In this document: positions 41,279 to 50,606 of the stretch, in pieces
Layout of the letters: each line of letters opens with the position of its first letter
How positions within the stretch are numbered: the first letter of the stretch is position 1
Notes under the pieces: generated by a model
Seen by the model: only the letters and a program-made list of their open reading frames with translations
What the model was told of the DNA's origin: nothing
The model's database searches: none
Program-made: the position numbers and the translations under genes
Source of the DNA: Streptomyces sp. Z26
Lineage (GTDB): Bacteria > Actinomycetota > Actinomycetes > Streptomycetales > Streptomycetaceae
DNA length: 64,000 bases
Assembly: GCF_003665095.1 (NCBI RefSeq)
Contig: NZ_RCHV01000002.1
Span: forward strand, 744,001 to 808,000
Direction: 5' to 3'

Positions 41279-41335
41279 CCCGCCGACGGGCCCCGGCCCG
41301 CGGCTGACGCCTCCACGGCGGCGTACGGGACGGAC

Positions 41336-41713
41336 TCACTCCGGCTCGTACGCCGCGCGCAGCGCGTCCTCCACGGCGGCGCGCGCGGTGGCCCGGTCCA
41401 GGCCGAGCCGCCGCGCGCGGCGCGCGAACGCCTGGGCCGCGTCGGCCAGTTCGCGGTCCGCGGCGGCACCGGCGGCGGCGACGAACGTGCCGTTGCGGCC
41501 GCGCGTCTCGATCACACCGTCCGCCTCCAGCGCGCGGTACGCCTTGGCCACGGTGTTCGCCGCCAGTCCCAGCTCACCCGCGAGACCGCGCACCGTGGGC
41601 AGCCGGTGGCCGACGGGCAGGGTGCCGTCGCGGGCCTGCCCGGCGATCTGGGCGCGGAGCTGCTCGTACGGGGCGTCCGCCGCGCCCGTGTCGATACGGA
41701 TCTGCAAGGTCAC
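41336..41713 (-). CDS. YtrA-type GntR regulator
   Basis: 125 residues: a GntR winged HTH (APYEQLRAQIAGQARDGTLP ... LGLAANTVAKAYRALEADGV ... RGRNGTF, about 14-80) with only a short helical tail, as in the YtrA subfamily that usually controls ABC transporters. No ABC transporter gene is next to it. GTG 41713 is the only start before the HTH; it is followed by TLQIRIDTG, typical of this group. Confidence 0.85.
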   Translation of the reverse strand: MTLQIRIDTGAADAPYEQLRAQIAGQARDGTLPVGHRLPTVRGLAGELGLAANTVAKAYRALEADGVIETRGRNGTFVAAAGAAADRELADAAQAFARRARRLGLDRATARAAVEDALRAAYEPE

Positions 41714-41851
41714 GCGTACGTACTCCGCTTCCGGTCGGGTTCGGGCGGTCGTCGGCCGGGGGGCGACCGCGGCCGATTCTCCCCCAGCGCGCGGCGGCTC
41801 CGTACGCGCCGGGGCCGTGCGCGCGGGCGCGCGTACGGGAGGTGCCGGGCC

Positions 41852-42307
41852 TCAGCCCTCCAGGCGGGCGCCGACCCGGTGCAGCGCCTCGGCGACGACG
41901 GCCAGTTCGTCGCGTTCCAGCACGTCGATCAGGGACTCCCGGACGGCCGCCACGTGCCCGGGGGCCGCCTCCTCCAGCGTTCGGCGCCCGTCGGCGGTCA
42001 GCACGGCCAGCACGCCGCGCACGTCGGTGGGGCAGGAGCGGCGGGCCACCAGGCCGCGCTTCTCCAACTGGCCCACCTGGTACGTGAGTCCGCTCTTGGA
42101 CGTGATCAGCCGCGCGGCCAGCTCCGTCATCCGGACCTCGCCCTCGGGGGCGGCGGAGAGGAGGACCAGGATCTCGTACTGCGTGTGGGAGAGGCCCGCG
42201 TCCTCCCGGAGCTGCTGTTCGAGATGGCGGGCCACGAGGTTGCTCGCCCGCAGGAAGCCCGTCCAGGCCGCCATCTCGCGTTCGTCCAGCCACCTGGTCT
42301 CGGTCAT
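41852..42307 (-). CDS. MarR-family repressor of the DoxX/dioxygenase module
   Basis: 151 residues. MarR winged HTH with LSHTQYEILVLLSAAPEGEV, RMTELAARLITSKSGLTYQV and the wing RRSCPTDVRGVLAVLTADGR. It is transcribed away from a DoxX gene, with two identical inverted palindromes in between, so it most likely represses both. The gene arrangement (MarR, DoxX, ring-cleaving dioxygenase) resembles the MhqR system that answers quinone and catechol stress in other bacteria. ATG 42307 has no ribosome site; TAGACT lies seven bases upstream, suggesting a leaderless message. Confidence 0.88.
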   Translation of the reverse strand: MTETRWLDEREMAAWTGFLRASNLVARHLEQQLREDAGLSHTQYEILVLLSAAPEGEVRMTELAARLITSKSGLTYQVGQLEKRGLVARRSCPTDVRGVLAVLTADGRRTLEEAAPGHVAAVRESLIDVLERDELAVVAEALHRVGARLEG

Positions 42308-42324
42308 GCCGACCAGTCTACTGG

Positions 42325-42353
42325 TTGTTCAAATTCGAACCACCCGCTACGCT
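42325..42353 (+). promoter_or_regulatory. Promoter of the DoxX gene
   Basis: TTGTTC (42325-42330), 17 bases, TACGCT (42348-42353). The first MarR palindrome covers the -35 element and the second lies just past the start point. Confidence 0.6.
42327..42340. promoter_or_regulatory. MarR operator 1
   Basis: GTTCAAATTCGAAC. Its reverse complement is exactly the second site (42365-42378). Confidence 0.75.
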
Positions 42354-42364
42354 CACCCCCCATA

Positions 42365-42378
42365 GTTCGAATTTGAAC
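42365..42378. promoter_or_regulatory. MarR operator 2
   Basis: GTTCGAATTTGAAC, the exact reverse complement of operator 1. The centres are 38 bp apart. Confidence 0.75.
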
Positions 42379-42410
42379 CACGCGTCCCGTACCGCCGCAG
42401 GAGGCCCCGC

Positions 42411-42962
<552 letters not shown>

Positions 42963-43045
42963 CCGCGCAGGGCGCCCACGGCCCGGCACACCATCCGTGC
43001 ACGCCCGCACCACCCGTACACCCGCGATCCGGAGGAGAGGCAGCC

Positions 43046-43855
43046 ATGGACGGCGTCAGCGCGAACGGGAACGGCGGCGACGGCCGCATGCCGGTGCTGT
43101 ATCTGAGCCACGGCGCACCGCCCCTCGCGGACGACGCGCTGTGGACGGGGCAACTCGCCGCGTGGGCCGCCGAGTTGCCCCGGCCGCGGGCGATCCTCAT
43201 GGTCTCCGCGCACTGGGAGTCGGCGCCGGTGACGCTGTCGGCCACCCGCACGGTGCCGCTTGTGTACGACTTCTGGGGCTTCCCGGAGCACTACTACCGG
43301 GTGACGTATCCGGCACCCGGCGCGCCGGAACTGGCCGAGCAGGTGAGGGGTCTGCTCGGCCGTCCGGTGACGCCCGTACGGGACGCGCCCGAACGCGGCC
43401 TGGACCACGGCGCGTACGTGCCGCTGGTCGAGATGTACCCGGACGCCGACGTGCCCGTGCTCCAGCTGTCCATGCCCACGCTCGACCCGGAGACCCTGCT
43501 GCGGCTCGGGCGCAGGCTCGCCCCGCTGCGGGACTCCGGGGTGCTCGTGGTGTGCAGCGGCTTCTTCACGCACAACCTGCGCGGGCTCAGCTGGGGCACC
43601 GGGCCGGACGAAGCGCCGGGCTGGTCACGGGAGTTCGACGCGTGGGGGCGGGAGGCCCTGGACCGCGGCGAGGTCGACGCGCTCCTCGACTTCGAACGGA
43701 AGGCGCCCGCCGCGCTCATGGCGCACCCGCGTACGGAGCACTTCGCGCCGCTGTTCGTCGCGCTCGGCGCGGCCGGGTCCGCGCTCGACACGCAGCGCAC
43801 CGTCATCGACGGCTTCTGGGGCGGACTGGCCAAGCGCTCGGTGCAGTTCGGCTGA
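43046..43855 (+). CDS. DODA/YgiD-type extradiol ring-cleavage dioxygenase
   Basis: 269 residues of the class III (LigB-fold) extradiol dioxygenases, 4,5-DOPA dioxygenase branch. Metal and active-site residues: His in LYLSHGAPPLA (about 22), HWE in MVSAHWES (about 58), His in RGLDHGAYVPLVEMYP (about 128), His in GFFTHNL (about 175), and HFAPLFVALG at the end. It should open a catechol ring by extradiol cleavage. ATG 43046 follows GGAGGAGAGG. Together with DoxX and MarR it completes a catechol/quinone response module. Confidence 0.88.
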   Translation: MDGVSANGNGGDGRMPVLYLSHGAPPLADDALWTGQLAAWAAELPRPRAILMVSAHWESAPVTLSATRTVPLVYDFWGFPEHYYRVTYPAPGAPELAEQVRGLLGRPVTPVRDAPERGLDHGAYVPLVEMYPDADVPVLQLSMPTLDPETLLRLGRRLAPLRDSGVLVVCSGFFTHNLRGLSWGTGPDEAPGWSREFDAWGREALDRGEVDALLDFERKAPAALMAHPRTEHFAPLFVALGAAGSALDTQRTVIDGFWGGLAKRSVQFG

Positions 43856-43918
43856 ACGGCCGCCCCACCCCGGGAGTGGCCCCGGCCCGCCCGGGTCGGC
43901 AGCGGTCGGGAGCCGCCG

Positions 43919-45223
43919 TCAGGGCCGCGGGGCGTCGACCGACCACGACGGCTGCGCGTTGAGCGCCGCCACGTCCTCGTCCGTCACCCGCCGCGTACCG
44001 GCCCGCATCCGGTCCAACTCCGTCTGCGTCAGCACGTCCTCGATCCGGCGGAAGCCCTCCGGGGCGCGCTGCGCGACGGTGTCCAGCACCCGGTCCGCGG
44101 CCATGTCGCGGCAGGCGGCGAGGATCCGGTTCGCCGGGGCGCGCCGGGCCTCCTCGTACGCCAGCAGCCCCGCCGCCGGATCGCCCGGGTGCCGGGCCAG
44201 GGCCCAGGCGAGGACGCGGGCGTCGAGGACCGCCTGCGAACCGCCGTTGGAGCCCACCGGCAGCATCGGGTGCGCGGCGTCGCCGAGCAGCGTGACGCGC
44301 CCGTCGGTCCAGGAGTCCAACGGGTCGCGGTCCACCATCGGGAACTCCAGCACGGTCGGCGCCGCGCGCATCAGCGCGACCACGTCGAGGCCGTCCACAC
44401 GCCAGTCGTCGAAGTGCGGCAGGAGGTCCGCCAACCGGCCCTCGCGCGCCCAGTCGGCGTCCTCCGGCGCGGTGTCCGGCACGGCGTTGGGCGCGGCGAC
44501 ACGCACCTCCGCGACCCAGGCGACCCGCTTGTCGGCCAGCGGGTAGACGACGACGCGCGCGGGCCGGTAGCTGCCCGCGACGAGCATCGTGCGGCCGTCC
44601 AGCGGCAGCGGCGCCTCCGTGACGCCGCGCCACATCCGGATGCCGTTCCAGCGCGGCGCGCCCTCACCGGGGTGCAGGCGGCGGCGTACGGCGGAGTGGA
44701 GGCCGTCGCAGCCCACCAGCACGTCGGCGTCGACCTCCTCCCGTCCCCCCGGTCCGCCACGGACGGTGGCGGCGGTGCGCCGCAGCACGGCCCGTACGCC
44801 GTCGGGGCGCCGCTCGTACGTCTCCAGGGCCAGCCCGGCCCGTACGGCGTCCGGGCCCAGCCGGTCCCGTACGGCGTCACGCAGCACACGCTGCAACTCG
44901 GCGCGGTGGACGGAGAGTTGCGGCCAGCGGTAGCCCGCGTACCGGCCGCGCGGGTGGCTCACGACGGTGTTGCCGTGCCGGTCGGCGTAGACCAGCTCGC
45001 GCGGTTCGGCCGCCACCTCCGCCAGCTGCTCGCCGAGGTCCAGCTCGGTCAACTCCCGTACGGCGTGCGGCAGGAGGTTGAGCCCCGCGCCCTCGGCCAC
45101 CGGCGGCGGGCACGGGTCGACCACGACGACACCGCCACGGAACCCGGCGGCGTGCAGGCTGAGCGCGGCGGTCAGCCCGCCGATGCCCGCCCCGGCGATC
45201 AGCACTCGCAGGCCCTCGTCCAT
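43919..45223 (-). CDS. FAD-dependent monooxygenase, PhzS-like
   Basis: 434 residues, class A flavin monooxygenase. The GxGxxG motif is VLIAGAGIGGLTAALSL (residue 7), the middle DG motif VGCDGLHSAVRRRL (about 180) and the GD motif LLGDAAHPMLPVGSNGGSQA (about 310) are complete. AGLNLLPHAVRELTELDLGE and the MWRGVTEAPL segment point to the PhzS/flavin-dependent oxidoreductase branch that hydroxylates aromatic rings such as phenazines. ATG 45223 is used, with GGAG just upstream; a TTG at 45226 is the only other choice. Convergent with the dioxygenase gene. Substrate unknown. Confidence 0.87.
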   Translation of the reverse strand: MDEGLRVLIAGAGIGGLTAALSLHAAGFRGGVVVVDPCPPPVAEGAGLNLLPHAVRELTELDLGEQLAEVAAEPRELVYADRHGNTVVSHPRGRYAGYRWPQLSVHRAELQRVLRDAVRDRLGPDAVRAGLALETYERRPDGVRAVLRRTAATVRGGPGGREEVDADVLVGCDGLHSAVRRRLHPGEGAPRWNGIRMWRGVTEAPLPLDGRTMLVAGSYRPARVVVYPLADKRVAWVAEVRVAAPNAVPDTAPEDADWAREGRLADLLPHFDDWRVDGLDVVALMRAAPTVLEFPMVDRDPLDSWTDGRVTLLGDAAHPMLPVGSNGGSQAVLDARVLAWALARHPGDPAAGLLAYEEARRAPANRILAACRDMAADRVLDTVAQRAPEGFRRIEDVLTQTELDRMRAGTRRVTDEDVAALNAQPSWSVDAPRP

Positions 45224-45370
45224 CAACTCCGCCCCCTGGCCGCGTGCTTGGCGTCCGGCATCCTCGGGCTCCCACGGTACCGGGACACTCCCCCACCTGC
45301 GCCGCCCGGTCCGCGACGACGTGGCCCGGGCGGAGACCTCGGCCCGGACCCGGGCGGGCGCCGCCGGGTC

Positions 45371-45826
45371 TCAGCCGATGTCGAGCGCCGTCCCGTACAG
45401 CCGTTCCACCCTGAGCCGGAGGACCAGCCGGCGCTCGGTGACCAGTTCCGCGAGGAAGGCCGCCTCGTCCTCCGGCCGCGCGTCCTCCGGAACCGCCGCG
45501 AGCAGCTCCCGGCCGACGGCGTCCCCCGGCACGGCCGTCGTCGCGGAGAGCTCGGCCGACCCCTCGGCGACGGCGAAGGACCAGACGTCCCCGCCCGGCA
45601 CGTGCAGCGCCGCACGCGGATCGCGCCGCACGTGCCCGACCTTCGCGCGATCGGCCGTGGTGGAGAAGCGGAGCGTGCGCGACCCGGCGTCCCAGTCGTA
45701 CGCCATGGTGGTCAGGTGCGGGTGGCCGCTGCGTTTGACGGTGGCGAGCGTGCCGAAGCGCTGTGCGCCGAGCAGGTCGGAGAGTTCTGCGTCGGACAGC
45801 GCGCTGGGTGCCGGTCTGCGGGTCAT
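45371..45826 (-). CDS. PPOX/FDOR-type F420- or FMN-dependent flavoprotein
   Basis: 151 residues, split-beta-barrel fold: SDLLGAQRFGTLATVKRSGH, TTMAYDWDAGSRTLRFSTTA and KVGHVRRDPRAALHV are the typical strands and cofactor loop of the F420-binding FDOR-B group (Rv1155-like). It probably reduces a small cofactor or xenobiotic with F420H2. ATG 45826. Gap of 147 bases to the flavin monooxygenase on the same strand, so co-transcription is possible. Confidence 0.85.
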   Translation of the reverse strand: MTRRPAPSALSDAELSDLLGAQRFGTLATVKRSGHPHLTTMAYDWDAGSRTLRFSTTADRAKVGHVRRDPRAALHVPGGDVWSFAVAEGSAELSATTAVPGDAVGRELLAAVPEDARPEDEAAFLAELVTERRLVLRLRVERLYGTALDIG

Positions 45827-45943
45827 GACAGGTCCAACACCCGCGGGCGTCCGGTCATTTCACCGGCGCGGGCGAGCTCCCGCCCGGGACCGCGTACGGG
45901 CGGCCGGTCCCGGGCGGAGGGCACTGGCGGAGAACCCTGGCGG

Positions 45944-46714
45944 TCAGGGGGCCGGGGGCGCCCACGCGCCGAGCATGTCCGTCATCGCGTCCGTCAGCGC
46001 GAGTTGGAGCAGCGGCCCGTACGTGACGCGGCCGACGCCGAGGCGGCGGAAGCGCTCCAGGTCGTGCTTCACGGGGTGGGCGGTCGAGTTCACGGGTACG
46101 GAGACGGCGCCGGTCACCGCCGTGAGCAGCGCGTCGTCGTCCTGGATGCGCACCGGGTAGACGCTGTCGGCACCGGCCTGCTCCAGGGCCCGGAGCCGTT
46201 CGACCGCCTCGTCGAGGACGGCGGCGGGGTCGGCGGCGTGGAGGAAGAGGTCGGTGCGCCCGTTGATCCAGACCGGGACGCCCGCGTCGTCGGCGGCGGC
46301 GCGCAGCCCGGCGACGTAGTCGGCGTGCTCGCGCGTGTCGCGTACGCGGCCGCCCTCGGAGTGGACGGTGTCCTCGACGTTGAGGCCGACGCCGCCGACC
46401 GCGACGAGTCCGGCGACGAGGTCCGCGGGCGTCTGCCCGTAACCGGCCTCCAGGTCCACGGACACGGGTACGTCGACGGCCGCGACGATCGGCCGGACGG
46501 CGGCGAGCACCTCCTCGAAGGTCTGCCCCTCCTGGTCGGCCGCGCCACGGGAGTCCGCCAGGGGGTGGCTGCCTACGGTCAGCGCGGGGAAGCCGGCGGC
46601 GGCCGCGGTCCGCGCGGACCAGGCGTCCCAGACGGTCGGCAGTACGAGCGGCTGGTGTTCGGCGTGCAGTTGCCGGAGGCGCTGAGCGCGCGCGACGGTG
46701 CTACGGGAGTCCAT
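45944..46714 (-). CDS. Isocitrate lyase/PEP mutase-family protein
   Basis: 256 residues, TIM-barrel. VLPTVWDAWSARTAAAAGFP, SVDLEAGYG (metal site), VGLNVEDTV and WINGRTDLFL are the family's standard blocks. Members cleave C-C bonds next to a carboxylate or rearrange PEP; a carboxyvinyl-carboxyphosphonate mutase-like label is common but not proven. ATG 46714 (MDSRSTVARAQ) has no ribosome site; TAGCGT lies seven bases upstream, consistent with leaderless transcription. Neighbours do not show the pathway. Confidence 0.82.
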   Translation of the reverse strand: MDSRSTVARAQRLRQLHAEHQPLVLPTVWDAWSARTAAAAGFPALTVGSHPLADSRGAADQEGQTFEEVLAAVRPIVAAVDVPVSVDLEAGYGQTPADLVAGLVAVGGVGLNVEDTVHSEGGRVRDTREHADYVAGLRAAADDAGVPVWINGRTDLFLHAADPAAVLDEAVERLRALEQAGADSVYPVRIQDDDALLTAVTGAVSVPVNSTAHPVKHDLERFRRLGVGRVTYGPLLQLALTDAMTDMLGAWAPPAP

Positions 46715-46776
46715 GCGGAGGACGCTACCCCCGCGCGCACCACCCGCGTGCGGCGCACCGCCGCGCGCCGTACGCG

Positions 46777-48348
46777 CTACGGCGCGTCGTCCGGCCCCTT
46801 CGTGGCCGCCGCCTCCTCCGGCCCGGCGTCCGTCGGGTCCGTGCCGGCCGCCGGGGCCGCCTTCGGGCGCCGCTTCGGGAGCAGCGGACGCAGCCACGGC
46901 CAGACCAGGAGCAGCGCCATCACCCCGTACACCGTCACCGAGAACGGGGTGTTGACCAGCCCCGACAGGTTGCCGTCGCTGAGTTGGAGCGCGCGGCGGA
47001 GCTGGAGTTCGGCGCCGGGGCCGAGGATGACGCCGATCACGGCGGGCAGCACCGGCAGCCCGAAGCGGCGCATCAGCAGCCCGATCAGGCCGATGACCAG
47101 GAGGATCACCAGGTCGACGGGCTGGCCGCCGATCGCGTACGCGCCGACCGCCGCGAAGAAGAGGATGCCGGAGTAGAGGTACGGGCGCGGGATGCGCAGC
47201 AGCTTCGCCCACACCGGCGCCAGCGGCAGGTTCAGCACCAGCAGCAGCACCATGCCGACGAACAGCGACGCGATCAGCGCCCACACCAGGTCGGCCTCGC
47301 GCTCGAACAGAAGCGGTCCGGGCTGGATGCCGTACTGCTGGAACGCCGCCAGCATCACCGCGGCCGTCGCCGTCGTCGGCAGGCCGAGCGTCAGCATCGA
47401 GCCGAGGGTGCCCGCCGCGGAGGCGGACGACGCGGACTCGGGTCCGGCGACGCCCTCGATGGCGCCCTTGCCGAACTCCTCCGGGTGCTTGGAGAGCCGC
47501 TTCTCGGTGACGTACGAGAGGAACGTGGGGATCTCCGCGCCGCCCGCCGGGATCGCGCCGAAGGGGAAGCCGATCAACGGGCCGCGCAGCCACGGCTTCC
47601 ACGTGCGCCGCAGGTCGTCCCGGTCCAGCCAGGGGCGGCCCACGGGGATGGACTGCGCGGAGTTGCGGCGCAGATGGGCCGCGACCCACAGAGCCTCACC
47701 GATCGCGAAGAGACCGACGGCGACGATGACGACGTCGATGCCGTCGGACAGTTGGAGGCTGCCGAAGGTGAGCCGTTCCTGGCCGGTCATCTGGTCCAGC
47801 CCGACGAGGCCGAGCGTGAGGCCGATGAGCAGCGACGCGAAGCCGCGTACGCGTGAGCTGCCGAGCACCGAGGTGACCGCGACGAAGGCGAGCACCATGA
47901 TGGCGAAGTAGTCGGGGGCGCCGATGTCGACGGCGAGCTCGGCGACGGCGGGCGCGAGCGCGACGAGCGCGATCGTGCCGAGGACGCCGCCGGTGAAGTG
48001 CCCGATGGCGGCGGCGGCGAGGGCCTGCGCGCCTCTGCCGGCGCGCGCCATCGGGTTGCCCTCGATGGCGGCGACGACGGCGGCGCTCTCGCCCGGCGTG
48101 TTCAGCAGGATCGACGTGGTGGAGCCGCCGAACATGCCGCCGTAGTAGATCCCGGCGAACATGATGAACGCGCCGGTCGGGTCCAGCCCGTATGTGACGG
48201 GCAGCAGCAGCGCGACGGCCATCGCCGGGCCGATGCCCGGCAGTACGCCGATGGCGGTGCCGAGGAGGACGCCGACGGCGGCCCACAGCAGGTTCAGCGG
48301 GGAGAGGGCCGTGCCGAAGCCGCCCAGCAGGGAGTTGAGGGAGTCCAT
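46777..48348 (-). CDS. tctA: Tripartite tricarboxylate transporter, large permease
   Basis: 523 residues with about 12 membrane helices. TctA hallmarks: [20 protein letters not shown] (about 32), [20 protein letters not shown] (about 68) and [20 protein letters not shown] (about 250). A C-terminal Pro/Ala tail of about 40 residues is cytoplasmic. It forms the channel for citrate or another carboxylate, driven by an ion gradient. The start ATG 48348 lies five bases after the tctB stop. No TctD/TctE two-component genes are nearby. Confidence 0.9.
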   Translation of the reverse strand: MDSLNSLLGGFGTALSPLNLLWAAVGVLLGTAIGVLPGIGPAMAVALLLPVTYGLDPTGAFIMFAGIYYGGMFGGSTTSILLNTPGESAAVVAAIEGNPMARAGRGAQALAAAAIGHFTGGVLGTIALVALAPAVAELAVDIGAPDYFAIMVLAFVAVTSVLGSSRVRGFASLLIGLTLGLVGLDQMTGQERLTFGSLQLSDGIDVVIVAVGLFAIGEALWVAAHLRRNSAQSIPVGRPWLDRDDLRRTWKPWLRGPLIGFPFGAIPAGGAEIPTFLSYVTEKRLSKHPEEFGKGAIEGVAGPESASSASAAGTLGSMLTLGLPTTATAAVMLAAFQQYGIQPGPLLFEREADLVWALIASLFVGMVLLLVLNLPLAPVWAKLLRIPRPYLYSGILFFAAVGAYAIGGQPVDLVILLVIGLIGLLMRRFGLPVLPAVIGVILGPGAELQLRRALQLSDGNLSGLVNTPFSVTVYGVMALLLVWPWLRPLLPKRRPKAAPAAGTDPTDAGPEEAAATKGPDDAP

Positions 48349-48353
48349 GGCGG

Positions 48354-49121
48354 CTACAGCACCTCCATCAGGGGGCCGCCGGGCAGGGGTACGCCCAGCA
48401 GGTTGTTGAAGACCACGAAGGTCACCACCGACAGGACGGCCGCGACGAGCGGGTCGCGTCGCGGGTTGCGGCTGCCCAGCGCGTACGACGAGCCCCAGAA
48501 CAGCAGCGCGCCGGACGCGGGGAAGCCGAGCGGTTCGATCAGGACGGCGTTGGCGAGGAAGATCCCGGCGAGCAGCGCGACGGTGCGCCAGTCGCCCGGC
48601 TCGTCGAGGTCGACGTCCTCGCCGCCCTCGGCCTCGCCCCTGCCGCCGCGGAGGACGTCCACGGCGAGCAGTACGGCGACGAGCAGCAGCCCGGCGCCGA
48701 CCACGTACGGAACGGTCTTGGGACCGACGGGGCCGCGCTGCGCGAAGCTGGTGTCCATGGTCAGGGCGTCGCCGAGGACGAGGACGCCGACGGCGAACAA
48801 CAGCGCGCACAGGCCGAGTTCGGACCGGCCGCGCAGTGCGGCCCGCCAGCCGGTGGGGCCGTCCCCGACGGCGCTACGGGGGGTTGCCGCGCCGTCGGGG
48901 ACGGTGGCGCCCTGGGGGGAGGGGGCGCCGTTGGGGAGTGGTCGGTCGTCGGACGGTACGGAGGCCGTTCCGGTTCCGGGGTCGGACGGTACGGGCGCGG
49001 TGGCGGAGGCGGCGGCGGAGTCGGCGGCCGGTACGGGCTCGGCCTCGGGAGCGGCGGGGGTGCCGGTCGCGGGCGCGTCCTCGGGACCCTCTCCGGCGCC
49101 CTTTCCGATCGGGTCGTTCAC
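48354..49121 (-). CDS. tctB: Tripartite tricarboxylate transporter, small permease with long N-terminal extension
   Basis: 255 residues. The TctB domain with four membrane helices covers about 100-250 ([20 protein letters not shown] ... [20 protein letters not shown]). The first 90 residues are a Pro/Ala/Thr/Ser-rich, disordered tail ([20 protein letters not shown]...), far longer than in family members of about 150 residues. GTG 49121 overlaps the tctC stop by four bases (GTGA), which fixes the start; the tail is therefore real if the overlap start is used. Confidence 0.85.
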   Translation of the reverse strand: MNDPIGKGAGEGPEDAPATGTPAAPEAEPVPAADSAAASATAPVPSDPGTGTASVPSDDRPLPNGAPSPQGATVPDGAATPRSAVGDGPTGWRAALRGRSELGLCALLFAVGVLVLGDALTMDTSFAQRGPVGPKTVPYVVGAGLLLVAVLLAVDVLRGGRGEAEGGEDVDLDEPGDWRTVALLAGIFLANAVLIEPLGFPASGALLFWGSSYALGSRNPRRDPLVAAVLSVVTFVVFNNLLGVPLPGGPLMEVL

Positions 49122-50110
49122 AGTCCCAGCTCCTTCAGCACCGAGTCGGCGCGCTTCTCCTGGGCGGTCAGGAAGCGCCCGTACCGCTCGCCCGTCTGGA
49201 AGGCGTCGTCCCAGCCGTTCCGCTCGAGCGAGTCGCGCCACTCCTCCGTGCCGTGCAGCTTGCGGAAGAAGCGGATCAGCCGGTCGCGTTCCTGGTCGTC
49301 GAGGCCGGGCGGGGCGACGACACCGCGCCAGTTGGTGAACTCGACGTCCAGGCCCGCCTCCTTGAGGGTCGGCGCGTCGAACTCCGCCGTCCGCTTCGGG
49401 CCGGTGACCGCCAGCAGCCGCAGCTCGCCGGACTCGATCTGGTCGCGGTACTCGCCGAGGCCGGAGACGCCGAAGGCGACCTTGCCGCCGAGGACGGAGG
49501 CGAGGAGTTCGCCGCCGCCGTCGAAGGGCACGTAGTTGACGTCCTTCGGCTCGATGCCCGCGGCGCGCGCCATCATCATCGGCGCCAGGTGGTCGGGCCC
49601 GCCGGGCGACGAGCCGCCGCCGACCGGCACCGAACCGGGCTTCTTCGCCCAGTCGGCGCGCAACTGCTCGAACGTCCGGTACTTCGAGTCCTTCGCGACG
49701 ACCACGATGTTCGGCTCCTCGACGAGGCGCGCGATCGGCGTGGTGTCGCTGAGCGTGGACGGCGAGTGGTTGGTCTCCGCCGCGCCGACCACGCCGAGGC
49801 CCATGAGCATGGCCAACTTGCCGTTGCCGCGCTCGTTGACGAGTCGGCTGAGGCCGACGGTGCCGCCCGCGCCGGGGAGGTTGAAGACCTCGATGTTGTG
49901 GTTGAGCCCGGCGTCCTCGGCGTCCTTGCCCGCCGTACGGGCGGTGATGTCGTAGCCGCCGCCCGGCGTGTTGGGGACCATGATCTGGAGGCCGGGGATG
50001 TTGGTGCCGGTCTCGGCGCCGTCGCCCGTGGTGAGCAGCGGCGGCCCGACGAACACGAGCAGCGCCGCCCCGAGCAGAGCGAGGAGGGTACGCGGTCGCA
50101 CGTGTGACAC
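49118..50110 (-). CDS. tctC: Tripartite tricarboxylate transporter, substrate-binding protein
   Basis: 330 residues. An export signal (MSHVRPRTLLALLGAALLVF) precedes a TctC/Bug-type domain: IMVPNTPGGGYDITARTAGK, EVFNLPGAGGTVGLSRLVNE, VPVGGGSSPGGPDHLAPMMM, FDGGGELLASVLGGKVAFGV. It captures a carboxylate outside the membrane and hands it to TctAB. GTG 50110 with GGAAGG three to eight bases upstream. It is first in the tctCBA operon. Confidence 0.9.
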   Translation of the reverse strand: MSHVRPRTLLALLGAALLVFVGPPLLTTGDGAETGTNIPGLQIMVPNTPGGGYDITARTAGKDAEDAGLNHNIEVFNLPGAGGTVGLSRLVNERGNGKLAMLMGLGVVGAAETNHSPSTLSDTTPIARLVEEPNIVVVAKDSKYRTFEQLRADWAKKPGSVPVGGGSSPGGPDHLAPMMMARAAGIEPKDVNYVPFDGGGELLASVLGGKVAFGVSGLGEYRDQIESGELRLLAVTGPKRTAEFDAPTLKEAGLDVEFTNWRGVVAPPGLDDQERDRLIRFFRKLHGTEEWRDSLERNGWDDAFQTGERYGRFLTAQEKRADSVLKELGL

Positions 50111-50449
50111 CGCCTTCCGTACGAGGGGGAGGGGGACGGGTGGTACGCGGGGAGGAACGAGGGCGACGACCCGTCGGGAACGGGCGGCCGCACGTGGGGT
50201 GTGAGACCGCCCACATGTTTCCTACGGCGGGGGCCGCTGTCTCGCTTCTGGTCTTAAGGAGAGTTGTGGTCGTTGTGTTCGCGGCCGTCCCCGGCCTCGC
50301 GCACCGGCACGCGGGGCGCCCGTACGGGCCGTGGGCGCCCCTTCCGTGACGGCCGGGGGCCTCTCCGGAAACGGCGCGGCAGCGGGCCGTCGCCGGAGGG
50401 CGAGGAGCCGCGGCGCGGGGAACGCGGCGCGGGAACGCGTACGCCCTCG

Positions 50450-50590
50450 GTGGACTTCGGCGGCGACGGCACCCGCGACCTGGCACTCGGCGACGACGGG
50501 AACCGCGCGGGCGACCCCGGCGGGGAGGAACCGGCCGGGGTGCGGGGCGCGTTCACCGCCCACCCCGGCGGGGGCGACCTCGCCGCCCGG
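50450..50590 (+). pseudogene. Possible remnant of an FG-GAP repeat protein
   Basis: One plus-strand frame of the 496-base gap (50111-50606) reads VDFGGDGTRDLALGDDGNRA, then GDPGGEEPAGVRGAFTAHPG, close to FG-GAP blades of streptomycete surface proteins (DFDGDGxxDLxxGD). No start, stop or further blades are in phase, and the frame runs on into the antisense of the next gene. The rest of the gap shows nothing I recognise. Confidence 0.4.
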
Positions 50591-50606
50591 GTTCACCGGG
50601 GGCGGC

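Noticed and set aside
44189..47176. A 995-codon plus-strand open frame
   Set aside because: It is antisense to the monooxygenase, PPOX and PEP-mutase-like genes, each with clear motifs.
50111..50606. Short open frames in the gap between tctC and the PLD gene as real genes
   Set aside because: No ribosome sites and frames extend antisense into the PLD gene; only a possible FG-GAP remnant was kept.
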